Positions 1 through 9,197 of a stretch of DNA of 64,000 nt are shown here, piece by piece. The notes under the pieces were generated by a model. The model did not search any database, was not told the DNA's origin, and saw only the letters and a list, made by a program, of their open reading frames with translations. Each line of letters opens with the position of its first letter. Position 1 is the first letter of the stretch. This stretch comes from Deltaproteobacteria bacterium (GTDB lineage: Bacteria > Desulfobacterota > Desulfuromonadia > Desulfuromonadales > Geopsychrobacteraceae): positions 1 to 64,000 of the forward strand of contig JAJRQI010000009.1 in the NCBI GenBank assembly GCA_024280335.1, in the 5' to 3' direction. The position numbers and the translations under genes are program-made.

Positions 1-57
1 ACTAAAGTGCAGAGGTTTGATGGGGACTGAAAGTCCCTTAAAACCAAGATCAAAGAC

Positions 58-127
58 CGTCATCCTCGCGAAAGCGGGGATCCACGCTTCTTAAAAACAC
101 TGGATTCCCGCCTTCGCGGGAATGACG
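58..127. repeat. REP-like palindromic element, copy 1
   Basis: The element opens with CGTCATCCTCGCG and closes with CGCGGGAATGACG, so it is palindromic overall. Inside it carry two small hairpins, GCGAAAGC and CCCGCCTTCGCGGG. A diverged second copy lies at 9035-9114. Two further hairpin-like words flank this copy (GGGACTGAAAGTCCC near 27-41 and GGACTAAAGTCC near 154-165). It is probably a dispersed non-coding repeat. No gene is seen in 1-267. Confidence 0.75.
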
Positions 128-267
128 ACAAACGAGTAGCAACTGAAAGTCTTGGACTAAAGTCCATAGTTTTTACTAGCGTGCTGAAACAATAAAGTGT
201 GGCACTTCATGCTGCAAATCGATAAGGTAGTAGGCAATGTTACGAAATTGTTACAGGAGGTTGGCCA

Positions 268-1647
268 ATGGGACCCGTACCTGACGTATTCCGCGCAATC
301 ATCGCCCACATGAGTGATGGAGTCCTGTTCCTCGACGATCAGCATGTTATCCGGCTCTGCAATCCGGCGGCAGAAAAAATCCGCAAGGTAAAAGCGGACC
401 ACATTGTCGGTCGCTCGATTTTTGATATCCACCCACGCCGGGCTCACCCGCAATTGAGTGAACTGCTGGTCAACATGCAGACCGGGGCGCTTCCCCTGAG
501 CCATCGCATCGTCGAGGCACAAGGGCGCTGTTTCGATAATTCCTATTCTTCGATCCAGGATCCCCAGGGAAATTTTATCGGTACCCTGCTGGTGAGTCGC
601 GACATCACCGAGCAGCGCCGCCTGGCCGAAGAAGTCTGTCAGCTTAAAACGGTCCTCGCCACCAAGGAAAAAGGGCCACCGTTGGTCTTCAACAGCCCGG
701 TGATGAAACGGATTCTGGAAACCCTGGAAGCGGTCGCACCGCTTGAATCGACCGTGCTGATTACCGGCGAAAGCGGTACCGGCAAAGAATGCCTGGTCGA
801 GTTGCTCCATCGCCTCAGCCAGCGCAGCGGTAAGCCGCTGATCAAGGTCAATTGCGGTGCACTGCCGGAGAGTCTGATCGAGTCGGAGCTGTTCGGGCAT
901 GTCAAAGGAGCCTTTACCGGCGCGCATTCGGACAACAAAGGGAAGTTCGTTGCCGCGACCGGCGGCACCCTCTTCCTCGATGAAATCGGTGAACTGCCGC
1001 TGACTGCGCAGGTCAAGCTGCTGCGCGTCATTCAGGACAGAATTGTGCAGCCGGTCGGCGGGCAGAAGGAAATCAAGGTCGACATCCGGATCGTCGCGGC
1101 AACCAACACCGATCTGGGCAAAGCGGTCCGCGAGGGGCGTTTTCGTGAAGACCTCTTTTACCGCCTCAACGTCATTGCCATTGAAGCCCCGCCGTTACGG
1201 GATCGCCCGGAAGACATCGTTCCGCTGGCCGAAGCCTTCCTCAAATACTTCGCCCGCAAGATGAAAAAACCGCTGCCGGCACTCTCCGCACCGGTCCGCG
1301 ATATCCTCCTGTCCCACGCCCTGCCGGGCAATGTTCGGCAGCTCCAGCATGCCATGGAGCGGGCTATCGCACTCGGTCGAGGAGAAATGATCCTGCCGGC
1401 CGACCTGCCTGCTGACCTGCAGGGGAAAGCGAGTCCGCTGCCCCCCGCTATCCCGTTTGCACAAAGCAGGCTGAAGGAGGCGCTGGGATCCTTTGAACGT
1501 GATTTCATCCTTCAGTCACTGTCCATTAACGAGGGGCGAAAGATACCCACCGCCAAAGCACTCGGCATCTCCCGAAAAACCCTTTGGGAAAAAATGCAGC
1601 GCTACCAGCTGAACGGCAATGTAACCATATCGGAACACCCTCTATAA
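268..1647 (+). CDS. PAS-domain sigma-54-dependent transcriptional activator
   Basis: 459 aa enhancer-binding protein that activates RNA polymerase carrying sigma-54. A PAS sensor occupies about residues 5-115 (DGVLFLDDQ start, RDITEQRR end) in place of a receiver domain, so it probably senses a ligand or redox state directly. The AAA+ domain has Walker A GESGTGKE (167-174), the sigma-54 contact loop GAFTGA (214-219) and Walker B LFLDEIGEL (about 235-243). A Fis-type helix-turn-helix ends the protein (KALGISRKTLWEKMQ). An AGGAGG ribosome site lies 8 nt before the ATG. It sits directly upstream of the nar genes on the same strand and is inferred to control them, but no clean -24/-12 promoter was found in front of them. 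Confidence 0.93.
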   Translation: MGPVPDVFRAIIAHMSDGVLFLDDQHVIRLCNPAAEKIRKVKADHIVGRSIFDIHPRRAHPQLSELLVNMQTGALPLSHRIVEAQGRCFDNSYSSIQDPQGNFIGTLLVSRDITEQRRLAEEVCQLKTVLATKEKGPPLVFNSPVMKRILETLEAVAPLESTVLITGESGTGKECLVELLHRLSQRSGKPLIKVNCGALPESLIESELFGHVKGAFTGAHSDNKGKFVAATGGTLFLDEIGELPLTAQVKLLRVIQDRIVQPVGGQKEIKVDIRIVAATNTDLGKAVREGRFREDLFYRLNVIAIEAPPLRDRPEDIVPLAEAFLKYFARKMKKPLPALSAPVRDILLSHALPGNVRQLQHAMERAIALGRGEMILPADLPADLQGKASPLPPAIPFAQSRLKEALGSFERDFILQSLSINEGRKIPTAKALGISRKTLWEKMQRYQLNGNVTISEHPL

Positions 1648-1996
1648 CATGTAACCTTTTCGTATCATACGCAACAGCGCCTGCGCTGTGCGGCAGCCGG
1701 ACAAAGGGACTTCACATTGAAGTTCCTTTTTGTTTTTGCTCACTTACAAACCTAATGAACAATTTGGTACGATTTGTGGACAGACACAACGCAAGGCGAC
1801 GTACAAAAGAGCCGGTTGTGCCGAGCAAAACCCTTGCTATCATTAAAGCCAATCGGCGCAGCGCCCGCACCTTGCCGCAATCATCTCTGTTCACCCGGCA
1901 TATTTAGCCGCTTTTGCAGCAGTTGTTAATTGATCGTTGCCGTCCAGCCGTAAATTGAAAAGTCACAGTCTTATTTGCTGAATAAAAGGAGTGATC
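1648..1996. other. Intergenic region upstream of the nar operon
   Basis: 349 bp without a convincing gene. It holds the terminator at 1706-1737. I looked for GG-N10-GC sigma-54 elements and for TTGAT-N4-ATCAA FNR sites and found none with the right spacing. The nar promoter and its operators should lie in about 1740-1985 but cannot be placed by eye. Confidence 0.5.
1706..1737 (+). terminator. Intrinsic terminator after the PAS/sigma-54 activator
   Basis: A 9-bp stem GGGACTTCA / TGAAGTTCC (one G-T pair) with a 3-nt loop is followed by TTTTTGTTTTT. It separates the regulator transcript from the nar operon. Confidence 0.8.
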
Positions 1997-2524
1997 ATGT
2001 CGGGAAACAGGTTCGGTCTGTCCGTCGTCATCTTGGCACTGCTACTGTTCTGCCCGCCGGCAGAGGCCGAAGCAGCCGGTGATCCCAGTCGAGGCGAGGC
2101 GCTGTTTGTGGGGAGAATGGCATTCGAAAATGGCGGTTCTCCCTGCCTGGCCTGTCACAATCTGACCGGTGTCGGCATCAGCGATGGCGCCAGCTACGGC
2201 CCGGATCTGAGTGCTATGTATGAGGACTATGGTGCGGAGGGCGTCGCCGGGGTGCTGGAGTCGCTGGAGTTTACCAGCATGGCAGCGATCTACGCCGACC
2301 GGCCGCTGAGCGAGGCCGAGCAGGTCGACCTGATCGCCTACTTCGAACAGACCTCCAAACTATCGGCAACGCCGGATAATGGAAAATTGGCCATGCTGGT
2401 CATCCTCGGGGTGGCGATCCTCTTGGTGTTCACCTTCCTGATCGGCAAACGGCGCTTAAAAGCAGTACGGCAACCGCTGATCGATCGTCAACGCAACCTC
2501 ATCAACAAAGGTGGTCTGCAATGA
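1997..2524 (+). CDS. Membrane-anchored monohaem cytochrome c of the nar operon (NarC-like)
   Basis: 175 aa. An N-terminal signal peptide (about 1-28, ending near AEA) exports the protein. One haem c motif, CLACH, is at residues 50-54, and a C-terminal membrane helix (about 131-150) followed by a basic tail anchors it with the haem domain in the periplasm. It overlaps narG by 4 bp (ATGA), so the two are co-translated. A cytochrome c leads the nar operon in Thermus (NarC) too, where it passes electrons into the nitrate reductase; that role is inferred here. The ATG at 1997 is preferred to the GTG at 1991, because the AAGGAG site ends at 1991 and leaves normal spacing only to the ATG. Confidence 0.85.
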   Translation: MSGNRFGLSVVILALLLFCPPAEAEAAGDPSRGEALFVGRMAFENGGSPCLACHNLTGVGISDGASYGPDLSAMYEDYGAEGVAGVLESLEFTSMAAIYADRPLSEAEQVDLIAYFEQTSKLSATPDNGKLAMLVILGVAILLVFTFLIGKRRLKAVRQPLIDRQRNLINKGGLQ

Positions 2525-5500
2525 GCTGGATTAAAGATATTATCGATCCCAAGGCCAGAGCGTGGGAAGAGTTCTACCGGAATCGCAACCAGTGCGACAA
2601 AGTGGTACGCAGTACCCACGGCGTCAACTGTACCGGTGGTTGCTCCTGGAACGTGCATGTCAAAGACGGCATCGTCGGCTGGGAGTTGCAGGCGACCGAT
2701 TATCCCGCCCTCGAAGAGGGTCTTCCGCCCTACGAACCGCGCGGCTGCCAACGGGGGATCTCCTTCTCCTGGTACCTCTACAGTCCGTTACGGATCAAGT
2801 ACCCTTACCTGCGCGGCACCCTGACCGATCTCTGGCGGGCCGCCAAGGCTGAACATGCCGACCCGGTCGTCGCCTGGGCCTCGATCGTCGAAGATGAGGA
2901 GAAGCGCAAAAGCTATCAAGTGGCGCGCGGCAAGGGTGGTTTTCGCCGGTCCAACTGGGACGAGGTGGAAGAGATCATCGCCGCTTCGACCGTCTACACC
3001 ATTAAAAAGCATGGTGCCGACCGGCTGGTTGGGTTCTCACCGATCCCGGCCATGTCGATGCTCAGTTTCGCCGGCGGTTCCCGCTTCATGCAGCTGCTCG
3101 GTGGCGCGAACTTGAGTTTTTATGACTGGTACTGCGACCTGCCGAACGCCTCGCCGGAGATCTGGGGCGAGCAGACCGACGTCGCCGAGAGCGCCGACTG
3201 GTACAACAGCAAGTTCATTGCCGTGATGGGCTCCAACCCCGGCATGACCCGCACCCCCGATGTTCATTTCCTGACCGAAGCGCGCCACAACGGCTCCAAG
3301 GTCACGGTTCTCTCGCCCGATTTCAGCATGTCCTCGAAATTCGGCGACCAATGGATTCCGGTCCACGCCGGACAGGACGGCGCCTTCTGGATGGCGGTCA
3401 ACCATGTCATCCTCAGCGAATTCCACCACCAGGCCCAGACGCCCTACTTCATCGATTACTTAAAGCGCTACACCGACACCCCGTTCCTGATCCAGCTGGA
3501 GGAGAAGGATGGCGCATATACTGCGGGGCGGATGGCCAAAGCGGTCAGCCTCAAGCGCTACAAGGATGAAGAGAAGGCCGATTTCAAGTTCCTGGTCTGG
3601 GATGAGCAGAGTCAGCAACCGCGCATGCCGCTCGGCACCCTGGGTTTTCGCTGGCAACAGCAGAAGGGTGAGTGGAATCTGCAGATGAAGGATGGTCAGG
3701 ACGGCAGCCCGATCGCGCCGGCCCTCTCTTTTGTCGACAGCCATGAAGAGGTGCTGCAGGTCATCTTTGACGATTTCGCCGATGACCAGACCGTCCGCCG
3801 CGGCGTACCGGTGCAGTATCTCGATACGCCCGACGGACAAGTGCCGGTGACCACCGTCTTTGATCTGCTGATGGCGCAGTTCGGTGTCGGCCGCAGTCTG
3901 GCTGGCGAATACCCGCAAAGTTACGATGCCGAAAACAGCGCCTACACCCCCGCCTGGCAGGAAAAATATACCGGCATCGACCGGGCCACCGTCATCCAGT
4001 TTGCCCGGGAGTGGGCTGCTACGGCGGAAAAGACCGAAGGCAAATGCTCGATCATCATCGGCGCCGGAATCAACCACTGGTACCACGCCAATCTGATCTA
4101 CCGCGCCGGGATCGTCTCGCTGATGCTTTGCGGTTGCGTCGGCAAGAACGGCGGCGGCCTCAATCATTATGTCGGCCAGGAGAAGTTGGCCCCGATCGCG
4201 CCTTGGGCGACGATCATGGGAGCCCTCGACTGGAGTAAGCCGCCCCGCTTCATGAACGCTCCCTCTTATCACTATGTGCATAGTGATCAGTGGCGCTACG
4301 AGCGGACCGCCGATGAGATCCAGATCAACCCGGCGGCAAAGAAGAACCATATCACCGAAGGTCACACCATCGATCATCAGATCCGTGCGGTCCGCAACGG
4401 CTGGCTGCCCTTCTATCCACAGTTTGACCGCAGCCCGACTGAGGCAGTCAAGCAGGCCGAAGCCGACGGAGCAAAGAGCAACCAGGAGATCGTCGACTGG
4501 ACGGTCAAACAGCTGACTGAAAAGAAGATGAAGTTCGCCGTCGAAGACCCCGACGCGCCGGAGAACTGGCCGCGAATGTGGATTATCTGGCGCGGCAACG
4601 CCCTGATGTCGAGCGCCAAGGGACATGAGTACTTCCTCAAGCACTATCTTGGCACCCATACCAGCACGGTTGCCCCGGAGACCGCCAAGGAATCGGTCAA
4701 GGATGTCGTCTGGCGTGACAAAGCGCCGGAAGGAAAACTCGACCTGGTGGTCGACATCAACTTCCGTATGGACACCTCGGCGCTCTATTCCGACATCGTC
4801 CTGCCGACCGCTACCTGGTACGAGAAGGACGATCTCAACACCACCGACATGCACTCCTTCATCCACCCGCTGCAAGAGGCGGTCGCGCCCTGCTGGGAAT
4901 CGCGCAGTGACTGGGATATTTTCAAATCGCTGGCAAAAAAGGTCAGCGAACTGTCCGAGGTCCATCTGCCCGATCCGGTTCGCGATATCGTCGCGGTGCC
5001 GCTGGCCCACGATACCCCGGCGGAGATGGCCCAGCCGGAGATCAAAGACTGGTCGAAGGGAGAGTGTGAAGCGATCCCCGGCAAGACCATGCCGAACTTC
5101 GTGGTGGTCGAGCGTGACTACAAGAATCTCTACAACCGCTTCATCTCCTACGGCCCGAACCCGCGCAAAAACGGTATCGGCGCGCACGGGCTGAACTGGC
5201 AGATTGAAGAGTTCTACGATGAACTGCTGGAAAACAACCCGACCGTCGAATGGGACGGCAATAAATACCCCTCGCTGATCGATGCCAAAGAAGCCGCCAA
5301 CATCATCCTGCATCTGGCGCCGGAAACCAACGGTGAAATGGCCTACAAGGCGTTCCAGGCCGAAGAAGCCAAGGTCGGCGTGCCGCTGCTCGATCTGGCC
5401 GAGAAAACCCGCGGCGTGCGCACCACCTTCGCCGACCTCGACCGGCAACCGCGCCGCCTGCTGACCAGCCCCTGCTGGAGCGGACTGATCAACGACGGCC

Positions 5501-6144
5501 GCGCTTATACCGCCTACAGTCTCAATGTCGAACGGCTGGTGCCCTGGCGCACCCTGACCGGTCGCCAGCATTTCTATCTCGATCACGAAAGCTACATCGC
5601 TTACGGCGAGCACCTGCCGACCTACAAGCCGAAACCGGATCCGAGCGTCCTGCAGGATCTGATCGTCACCGAAACGCAAGAAAAGAGCATCATGCTCAAC
5701 TACCTGACCCCGCACGGCAAGTGGAGTATCCACAGCACCTACGGCGACAACCACCGGATGCTGACCCTGTCGCGCGGCTGCCACCCCTTCTGGCTCAACG
5801 ACCAGGATGCCGCCGAAATCGGCGTGGTCGATAACGACTGGGTAGAGGTCTACAACGATCACGGCGTGGTCGTCACCCGGGCGGTTGTCAGTTCCCGGCT
5901 GCCGCGGGGGATAGCGTTCCTCTACCACTCACCGGAACGGACCGTCGGGGTGCCCAAATCGCCATTGCGTGGCAACAAACGCGGCGGTGGCCACAACAGC
6001 CTCAACCGGATCCGCCTGAAGCCGAACCTGATGGTCGGCGGCTACGGCCAGTTCACCTACGGCTGGAACTACTGGGGACCGACCGGCGCCAACCGGGACA
6101 CTTTTATTCTGGTCCGCAAGCTGACCGGTGAACCGCAATGGTAA
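2521..6144 (+). CDS. narG: Respiratory nitrate reductase, alpha (catalytic) subunit NarG
   Basis: 1207 aa, close to the usual 1200-1250. It reduces nitrate to nitrite at a molybdenum bis-MGD centre, taking quinol electrons through NarI and NarH. The FS0 cluster ligands follow the family pattern H-x3-C-x3-C-x34-C: H33, C37, C41, C76. The molybdenum ligand is D206 within WYCDLP. The N-terminus has no twin-arginine export signal, which fits the cytoplasm-facing bacterial type rather than the archaeal outward type. The start overlaps the stop of the cytochrome c gene. A long open frame on the opposite strand (3460-5928) is a shadow of this gene. Confidence 0.98.
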   Translation: MSWIKDIIDPKARAWEEFYRNRNQCDKVVRSTHGVNCTGGCSWNVHVKDGIVGWELQATDYPALEEGLPPYEPRGCQRGISFSWYLYSPLRIKYPYLRGTLTDLWRAAKAEHADPVVAWASIVEDEEKRKSYQVARGKGGFRRSNWDEVEEIIAASTVYTIKKHGADRLVGFSPIPAMSMLSFAGGSRFMQLLGGANLSFYDWYCDLPNASPEIWGEQTDVAESADWYNSKFIAVMGSNPGMTRTPDVHFLTEARHNGSKVTVLSPDFSMSSKFGDQWIPVHAGQDGAFWMAVNHVILSEFHHQAQTPYFIDYLKRYTDTPFLIQLEEKDGAYTAGRMAKAVSLKRYKDEEKADFKFLVWDEQSQQPRMPLGTLGFRWQQQKGEWNLQMKDGQDGSPIAPALSFVDSHEEVLQVIFDDFADDQTVRRGVPVQYLDTPDGQVPVTTVFDLLMAQFGVGRSLAGEYPQSYDAENSAYTPAWQEKYTGIDRATVIQFAREWAATAEKTEGKCSIIIGAGINHWYHANLIYRAGIVSLMLCGCVGKNGGGLNHYVGQEKLAPIAPWATIMGALDWSKPPRFMNAPSYHYVHSDQWRYERTADEIQINPAAKKNHITEGHTIDHQIRAVRNGWLPFYPQFDRSPTEAVKQAEADGAKSNQEIVDWTVKQLTEKKMKFAVEDPDAPENWPRMWIIWRGNALMSSAKGHEYFLKHYLGTHTSTVAPETAKESVKDVVWRDKAPEGKLDLVVDINFRMDTSALYSDIVLPTATWYEKDDLNTTDMHSFIHPLQEAVAPCWESRSDWDIFKSLAKKVSELSEVHLPDPVRDIVAVPLAHDTPAEMAQPEIKDWSKGECEAIPGKTMPNFVVVERDYKNLYNRFISYGPNPRKNGIGAHGLNWQIEEFYDELLENNPTVEWDGNKYPSLIDAKEAANIILHLAPETNGEMAYKAFQAEEAKVGVPLLDLAEKTRGVRTTFADLDRQPRRLLTSPCWSGLINDGRAYTAYSLNVERLVPWRTLTGRQHFYLDHESYIAYGEHLPTYKPKPDPSVLQDLIVTETQEKSIMLNYLTPHGKWSIHSTYGDNHRMLTLSRGCHPFWLNDQDAAEIGVVDNDWVEVYNDHGVVVTRAVVSSRLPRGIAFLYHSPERTVGVPKSPLRGNKRGGGHNSLNRIRLKPNLMVGGYGQFTYGWNYWGPTGANRDTFILVRKLTGEPQW

Positions 6145-6153
6145 TGGGGATAT

Positions 6154-6257
6154 CTGTAGGGGCGAATCTTGTATTCGCCCGCTTTCGGGTCGTAAACGCC
6201 CAGGGCGATCACACCGGGGAAAAAGGCGGGCGATCACAAGGATCGCCCCTACGGCAG
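6154..6257. repeat. Inverted-repeat element between narG and narH
   Basis: The left arm starts CTGTAGGGGCGAATCTTGT and the right arm, read on the other strand, starts CTGCCGTAGGGGCGATCCTTG. Each arm also forms its own hairpin (GGGCGA...TCGCCC). It fills almost all of the 136-bp gap between two genes that normally lie close together. A related element is at 62415-62498. It is probably a non-autonomous mobile repeat; an effect on the NarG/NarH expression ratio is possible but not shown. Confidence 0.75.
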
Positions 6258-6280
6258 GGATTTAATTCAGGAGACAAATC

Positions 6281-7768
6281 ATGAATATACGTGCACAGGT
6301 ATCCACGGTTTTCCATCTCGATAAATGCATCGGTTGCCATACCTGCAGCGTCGCCTGCAAGAATCTCTGGACCGACCGCAAGGGTGCCGAATACATGTGG
6401 TGGAACAATGTCGAAACCAAACCGGGGACCGGCTATCCGACCAAATGGGAGGACCAGGAACAGTACAAGGGCGGCTGGGAGCGCTCCGGTTCACAACTGC
6501 AATTGAAGATGGGCGGCAAGGCGAGCAGTCTCGGCAAGATCTTTCACAACCCCGATCTGCCGACCATGGACGACTACTACGAGCCGTTCACTTTCAAATA
6601 CGCTGACCTAACCAACGCCCCGGCCGGAAAGGATCAGCCGACCGCCCGACCGGTCTCGATGGTCAGCGGCAAGCCGATGAAGATCGAAGCTGGCCCCAAC
6701 TGGGACGATGACCTCTCCGGCTCCAATATCTACGCGGCCAACGATCCGGGCGTGGTGCAACTGAGCGAAGAGGAGCAGCAACAGCTGTTCGCCATCGAGA
6801 AGATGGTCTTCTTCCACCTGCCGCGCATCTGCAACCATTGCCTGAACGCCGGTTGTGTCGGCAGCTGTCCGTCCGGTGCCATCTACAAACGGGGCGAAGA
6901 CGGCATTGTGCTGATCAATCAGGATAAGTGCCGCGGATGGCGGATGTGCGTTTCCGGCTGTCCCTACAAAAAAACCTACTACGGCTGGACCACCGGCAAA
7001 TCGGAGAAATGCATCCTCTGCTACCCGCGACAGGAAGCGGGCGAAGCGCCAGCCTGTTTCCACTCCTGCGTCGGTCGCATCCGCTACCTGGGGGTGCTGC
7101 TTTACGATGCCGACCAGATCGAGGCAGTGGCGATGAAGGAAGATAGTGAACTGGCCGCCGCACAGCGCGAGATGATCCTCGATCCACATGATCCGCAGAT
7201 TCAAAAAGCTGCCCTCAAGGCGGGGATTGCCGAAGAGGTGCTGGCTGCCGCGCAGGCTTCACCGGTCTATAAATTTGTCAAGGAGTGGGGCATCGCCCTG
7301 CCGCTGCATCCGGAATTCCGCACCCTGCCGATGCTGTTTTACGTGCCGCCGTTGTTGCCGGTGCTGTCGATGGAGAACCAGGGTTCGCAGAAAATGGCTG
7401 AGGACTTCTTCACCACTTTGGAAAATGCCCGGTTGCCGATGCGCTACCTGGCGGGTCTGTTTGCCGGCGGCAACGAAGAAGAGGTAAAAGCGGTCTACCG
7501 CCGCCTGATCGCCGTTCGCATTCAGCGCCGCAGCGCCACCGTCGGTGACATGGATGAAGCCGAAGTGGTCAAGGCGCGTGAGATTGCCAAGGTAAGTAGC
7601 GAGCAGATTGAAGCGATCTACCGCATGACGGCTTTGACCCATATCAAGCAGCGGATTGTCGTTCCGCCGATGCTGCGGGACCGGGCGATTGAAGCGGGGA
7701 TCGACCCAGAGACCTACAAGCAGGAGATGGGCTTCGGCAAGCGTCAGGCGCCGAAGAGACGGTGGTAA
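6281..7768 (+). CDS. narH: Respiratory nitrate reductase, beta (iron-sulfur) subunit NarH
   Basis: 495 aa electron-transfer subunit that carries electrons from NarI haem to NarG. Four cluster-binding groups are visible: C16/C19/C22/C26; C184/C187/C192/C196; C217/W220/C223/C227; and C244/C247/C259/C263. The tryptophan at 220 in CRGWRMC replaces a cysteine, the hallmark of the [3Fe-4S] site of NarH. Residues after about 270 form the typical NarH C-terminal region. A CAGGAG ribosome site precedes the ATG just after the repeat element. It acts on the cytoplasmic side of the membrane in the NarGHI complex. Confidence 0.98.
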   Translation: MNIRAQVSTVFHLDKCIGCHTCSVACKNLWTDRKGAEYMWWNNVETKPGTGYPTKWEDQEQYKGGWERSGSQLQLKMGGKASSLGKIFHNPDLPTMDDYYEPFTFKYADLTNAPAGKDQPTARPVSMVSGKPMKIEAGPNWDDDLSGSNIYAANDPGVVQLSEEEQQQLFAIEKMVFFHLPRICNHCLNAGCVGSCPSGAIYKRGEDGIVLINQDKCRGWRMCVSGCPYKKTYYGWTTGKSEKCILCYPRQEAGEAPACFHSCVGRIRYLGVLLYDADQIEAVAMKEDSELAAAQREMILDPHDPQIQKAALKAGIAEEVLAAAQASPVYKFVKEWGIALPLHPEFRTLPMLFYVPPLLPVLSMENQGSQKMAEDFFTTLENARLPMRYLAGLFAGGNEEEVKAVYRRLIAVRIQRRSATVGDMDEAEVVKAREIAKVSSEQIEAIYRMTALTHIKQRIVVPPMLRDRAIEAGIDPETYKQEMGFGKRQAPKRRW

Positions 7769-7770
7769 TC

Positions 7771-8316
7771 ATGACCAGCTTACAGACCCACCAGGATATC
7801 TGTCGACAATTCGCCGTGCTGCTCAGTTACCCGGACAGCGGGGTACTGACCAACGCTGCTGTCTGCCAAAAACTGCTGCAGGAAGATCGCCCCGAAGCCG
7901 CCCCACAGCTGCAAAACTTCATCGAGCGGCTGGAGAACGCCGATCAGGCACAGATCGAGGAGATGTTCACTTCGACCTTCGATCTGCAACCGCTCTGCCA
8001 CCCCTACGTCGGCTATCAACTCTGTGGCGAAAGTCAGCAGCGCACCATGTTTCTGATCAAATTGCAGGAAGTCTACCGGCTGCATGATTACAACTCCGGC
8101 AGTGAACTACCTGATCATATCAGCGAAATGTTGCGGTTTATCGGCATCACCGACGATCAGAACTGTCGCCGGGAACTGATCGACGAGGGCTTGCTGCCGG
8201 CCCTGGAAAAGATCATTCCGGCGATTGAAAACGATAACCATCCCTACAAGGGGCTGCTCAAAGCCCTGCAAAGCTTTTTGAGCGGAAGCAGCGCGGAAAA
8301 AGGAGCACCATCATGA
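7771..8316 (+). CDS. narJ: Nitrate reductase assembly chaperone NarJ
   Basis: 181 aa member of the TorD/NarJ chaperone family. NarJ binds apo-NarG and helps insert FS0 and the molybdenum cofactor before the complex docks on NarI. The protein is largely helical and acidic, with the conserved HPYVGYQL-like segment near residues 72-79. The ATG at 7771 is chosen over an upstream GTG at 7762 that would overlap narH; both have only weak ribosome sites. It starts 2 nt after narH stops and overlaps narI by 4 bp. Confidence 0.93.
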   Translation: MTSLQTHQDICRQFAVLLSYPDSGVLTNAAVCQKLLQEDRPEAAPQLQNFIERLENADQAQIEEMFTSTFDLQPLCHPYVGYQLCGESQQRTMFLIKLQEVYRLHDYNSGSELPDHISEMLRFIGITDDQNCRRELIDEGLLPALEKIIPAIENDNHPYKGLLKALQSFLSGSSAEKGAPS

Positions 8317-8990
8317 TCGACATGATTCTATTCGGCGTATTCCCCTATGTAGCGGTCGCCCTTGCGGTTGCCGTCGGCATTTACCGCTACTGCTTCGACC
8401 GCTACTCCTGGTCGTCGCAATCGTCGCAGTTTCTCGAAAGCAAGGCGCTGTTCTGGGGCTCGGTTCCTTGGCACTACGCGATTCTGCTGATTCTGCTGGC
8501 GCACCTGCTGGCCTTTCTGTTCCCGAGTGCCTGGGGGGCGTTGCTTGGTGAACCGGGTCGACTTTATTTTCTGGAAGTGACCGGCATCGCCCTGGGCGTG
8601 ACCACGATCCTCGCCATGCTGGTGTTGATTTTTCGCCGGGCGGCTAACGACCGCGTCTGCGCGGTCACCAGCAAGGTCGACTGGGCGCTGCTGATCGCCC
8701 TGCTGATTCAGGTTACCAGCGGTGTTTATATCGCCGTAACCCTGCGTTGGGGCGGCTTCTGGTATGTGCATACGGTATCACCCTGGCTCTGGTCGCTGGT
8801 CGGCTTCAGCCCGAAGATTCAGTATCTGGCCGAAATGCCGTTCATCGTCAAGCTGCACGCCTTCAACGCCTTCTTTCTGCTGGCGCTGTTCCCCTTTTCC
8901 AGGCTGGTCCATGTGGTCAGTGTACCGCTCTCCTACATCAGCCGCCCCTATCAGGTGGTGGTTTGGTATCGGCAGCGGAGCGGTAATTGA
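8313..8990 (+). CDS. narI: Respiratory nitrate reductase, gamma (cytochrome b) subunit NarI
   Basis: 225 aa integral membrane protein with five predicted helices that oxidises quinol at the outer face and carries two b haems. The four haem ligands are visible as H54, H64, H182 and H200; their spacing (10 and 18) matches E. coli NarI H56/H66 and H187/H205. An AAAGGAG site precedes the ATG, which overlaps narJ's stop codon. It is the last gene of the narCGHJI set before a repeat-bearing gap. Confidence 0.97.
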   Translation: MIDMILFGVFPYVAVALAVAVGIYRYCFDRYSWSSQSSQFLESKALFWGSVPWHYAILLILLAHLLAFLFPSAWGALLGEPGRLYFLEVTGIALGVTTILAMLVLIFRRAANDRVCAVTSKVDWALLIALLIQVTSGVYIAVTLRWGGFWYVHTVSPWLWSLVGFSPKIQYLAEMPFIVKLHAFNAFFLLALFPFSRLVHVVSVPLSYISRPYQVVVWYRQRSGN

Positions 8991-9034
8991 GCATCAATCA
9001 TGAAAATCAGGGCAATTGAGGCTCTTGCATATGT

Positions 9035-9114
9035 CGTCATCCCCGTGAAAACGGGGATCCAGCTGCTAGGCTGTCCCGGAGAACTTCTGGATTCCCGCCT
9101 GCGCGGGAATGTCG
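9035..9114. repeat. REP-like palindromic element, copy 2
   Basis: It opens with CGTCATCCCCGTG and closes with CGCGGGAATGTCG, and has the same two internal hairpins (CCCCGTGAAAACGGGG and TTCCCGCCTGCGCGGGAA) as the copy at 58-127. It lies between narI and narK1 and may act as a transcript-stabilising or terminating structure for narGHJI. Confidence 0.75.
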
Positions 9115-9197
9115 AACGATTGATTTTTCGGACTTTTGCAAGCGGCTCCATGGATTCCTCCTTCACCTGAAGTTCAGACGTAAAGAGGCTTACCTTT

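Noticed and set aside
200-216. TGGCAC...TGCA as a sigma-54 promoter upstream of the PAS activator
   Set aside because: The GG to GC spacing is 11 nt, not the required 10, and the -12 region is poor.
157-927. 256-codon minus-strand frame at the left edge
   Set aside because: It overlaps the well-supported sigma-54 activator gene and includes the repeat region; its product has no domain signature.
1760-1990. Possible sigma-54 or FNR sites for narC
   Set aside because: The TTGGTACG at about 1765 lacks a GC at the -12 position, and no TTGAT-N4-ATCAA sequence was found.
3460-5928. 822-codon open frame on the minus strand opposite narG
   Set aside because: It lies wholly inside narG on the opposite strand, has low-complexity basic/acidic composition and no known motif, and G/C-rich narG codons explain the lack of stops.
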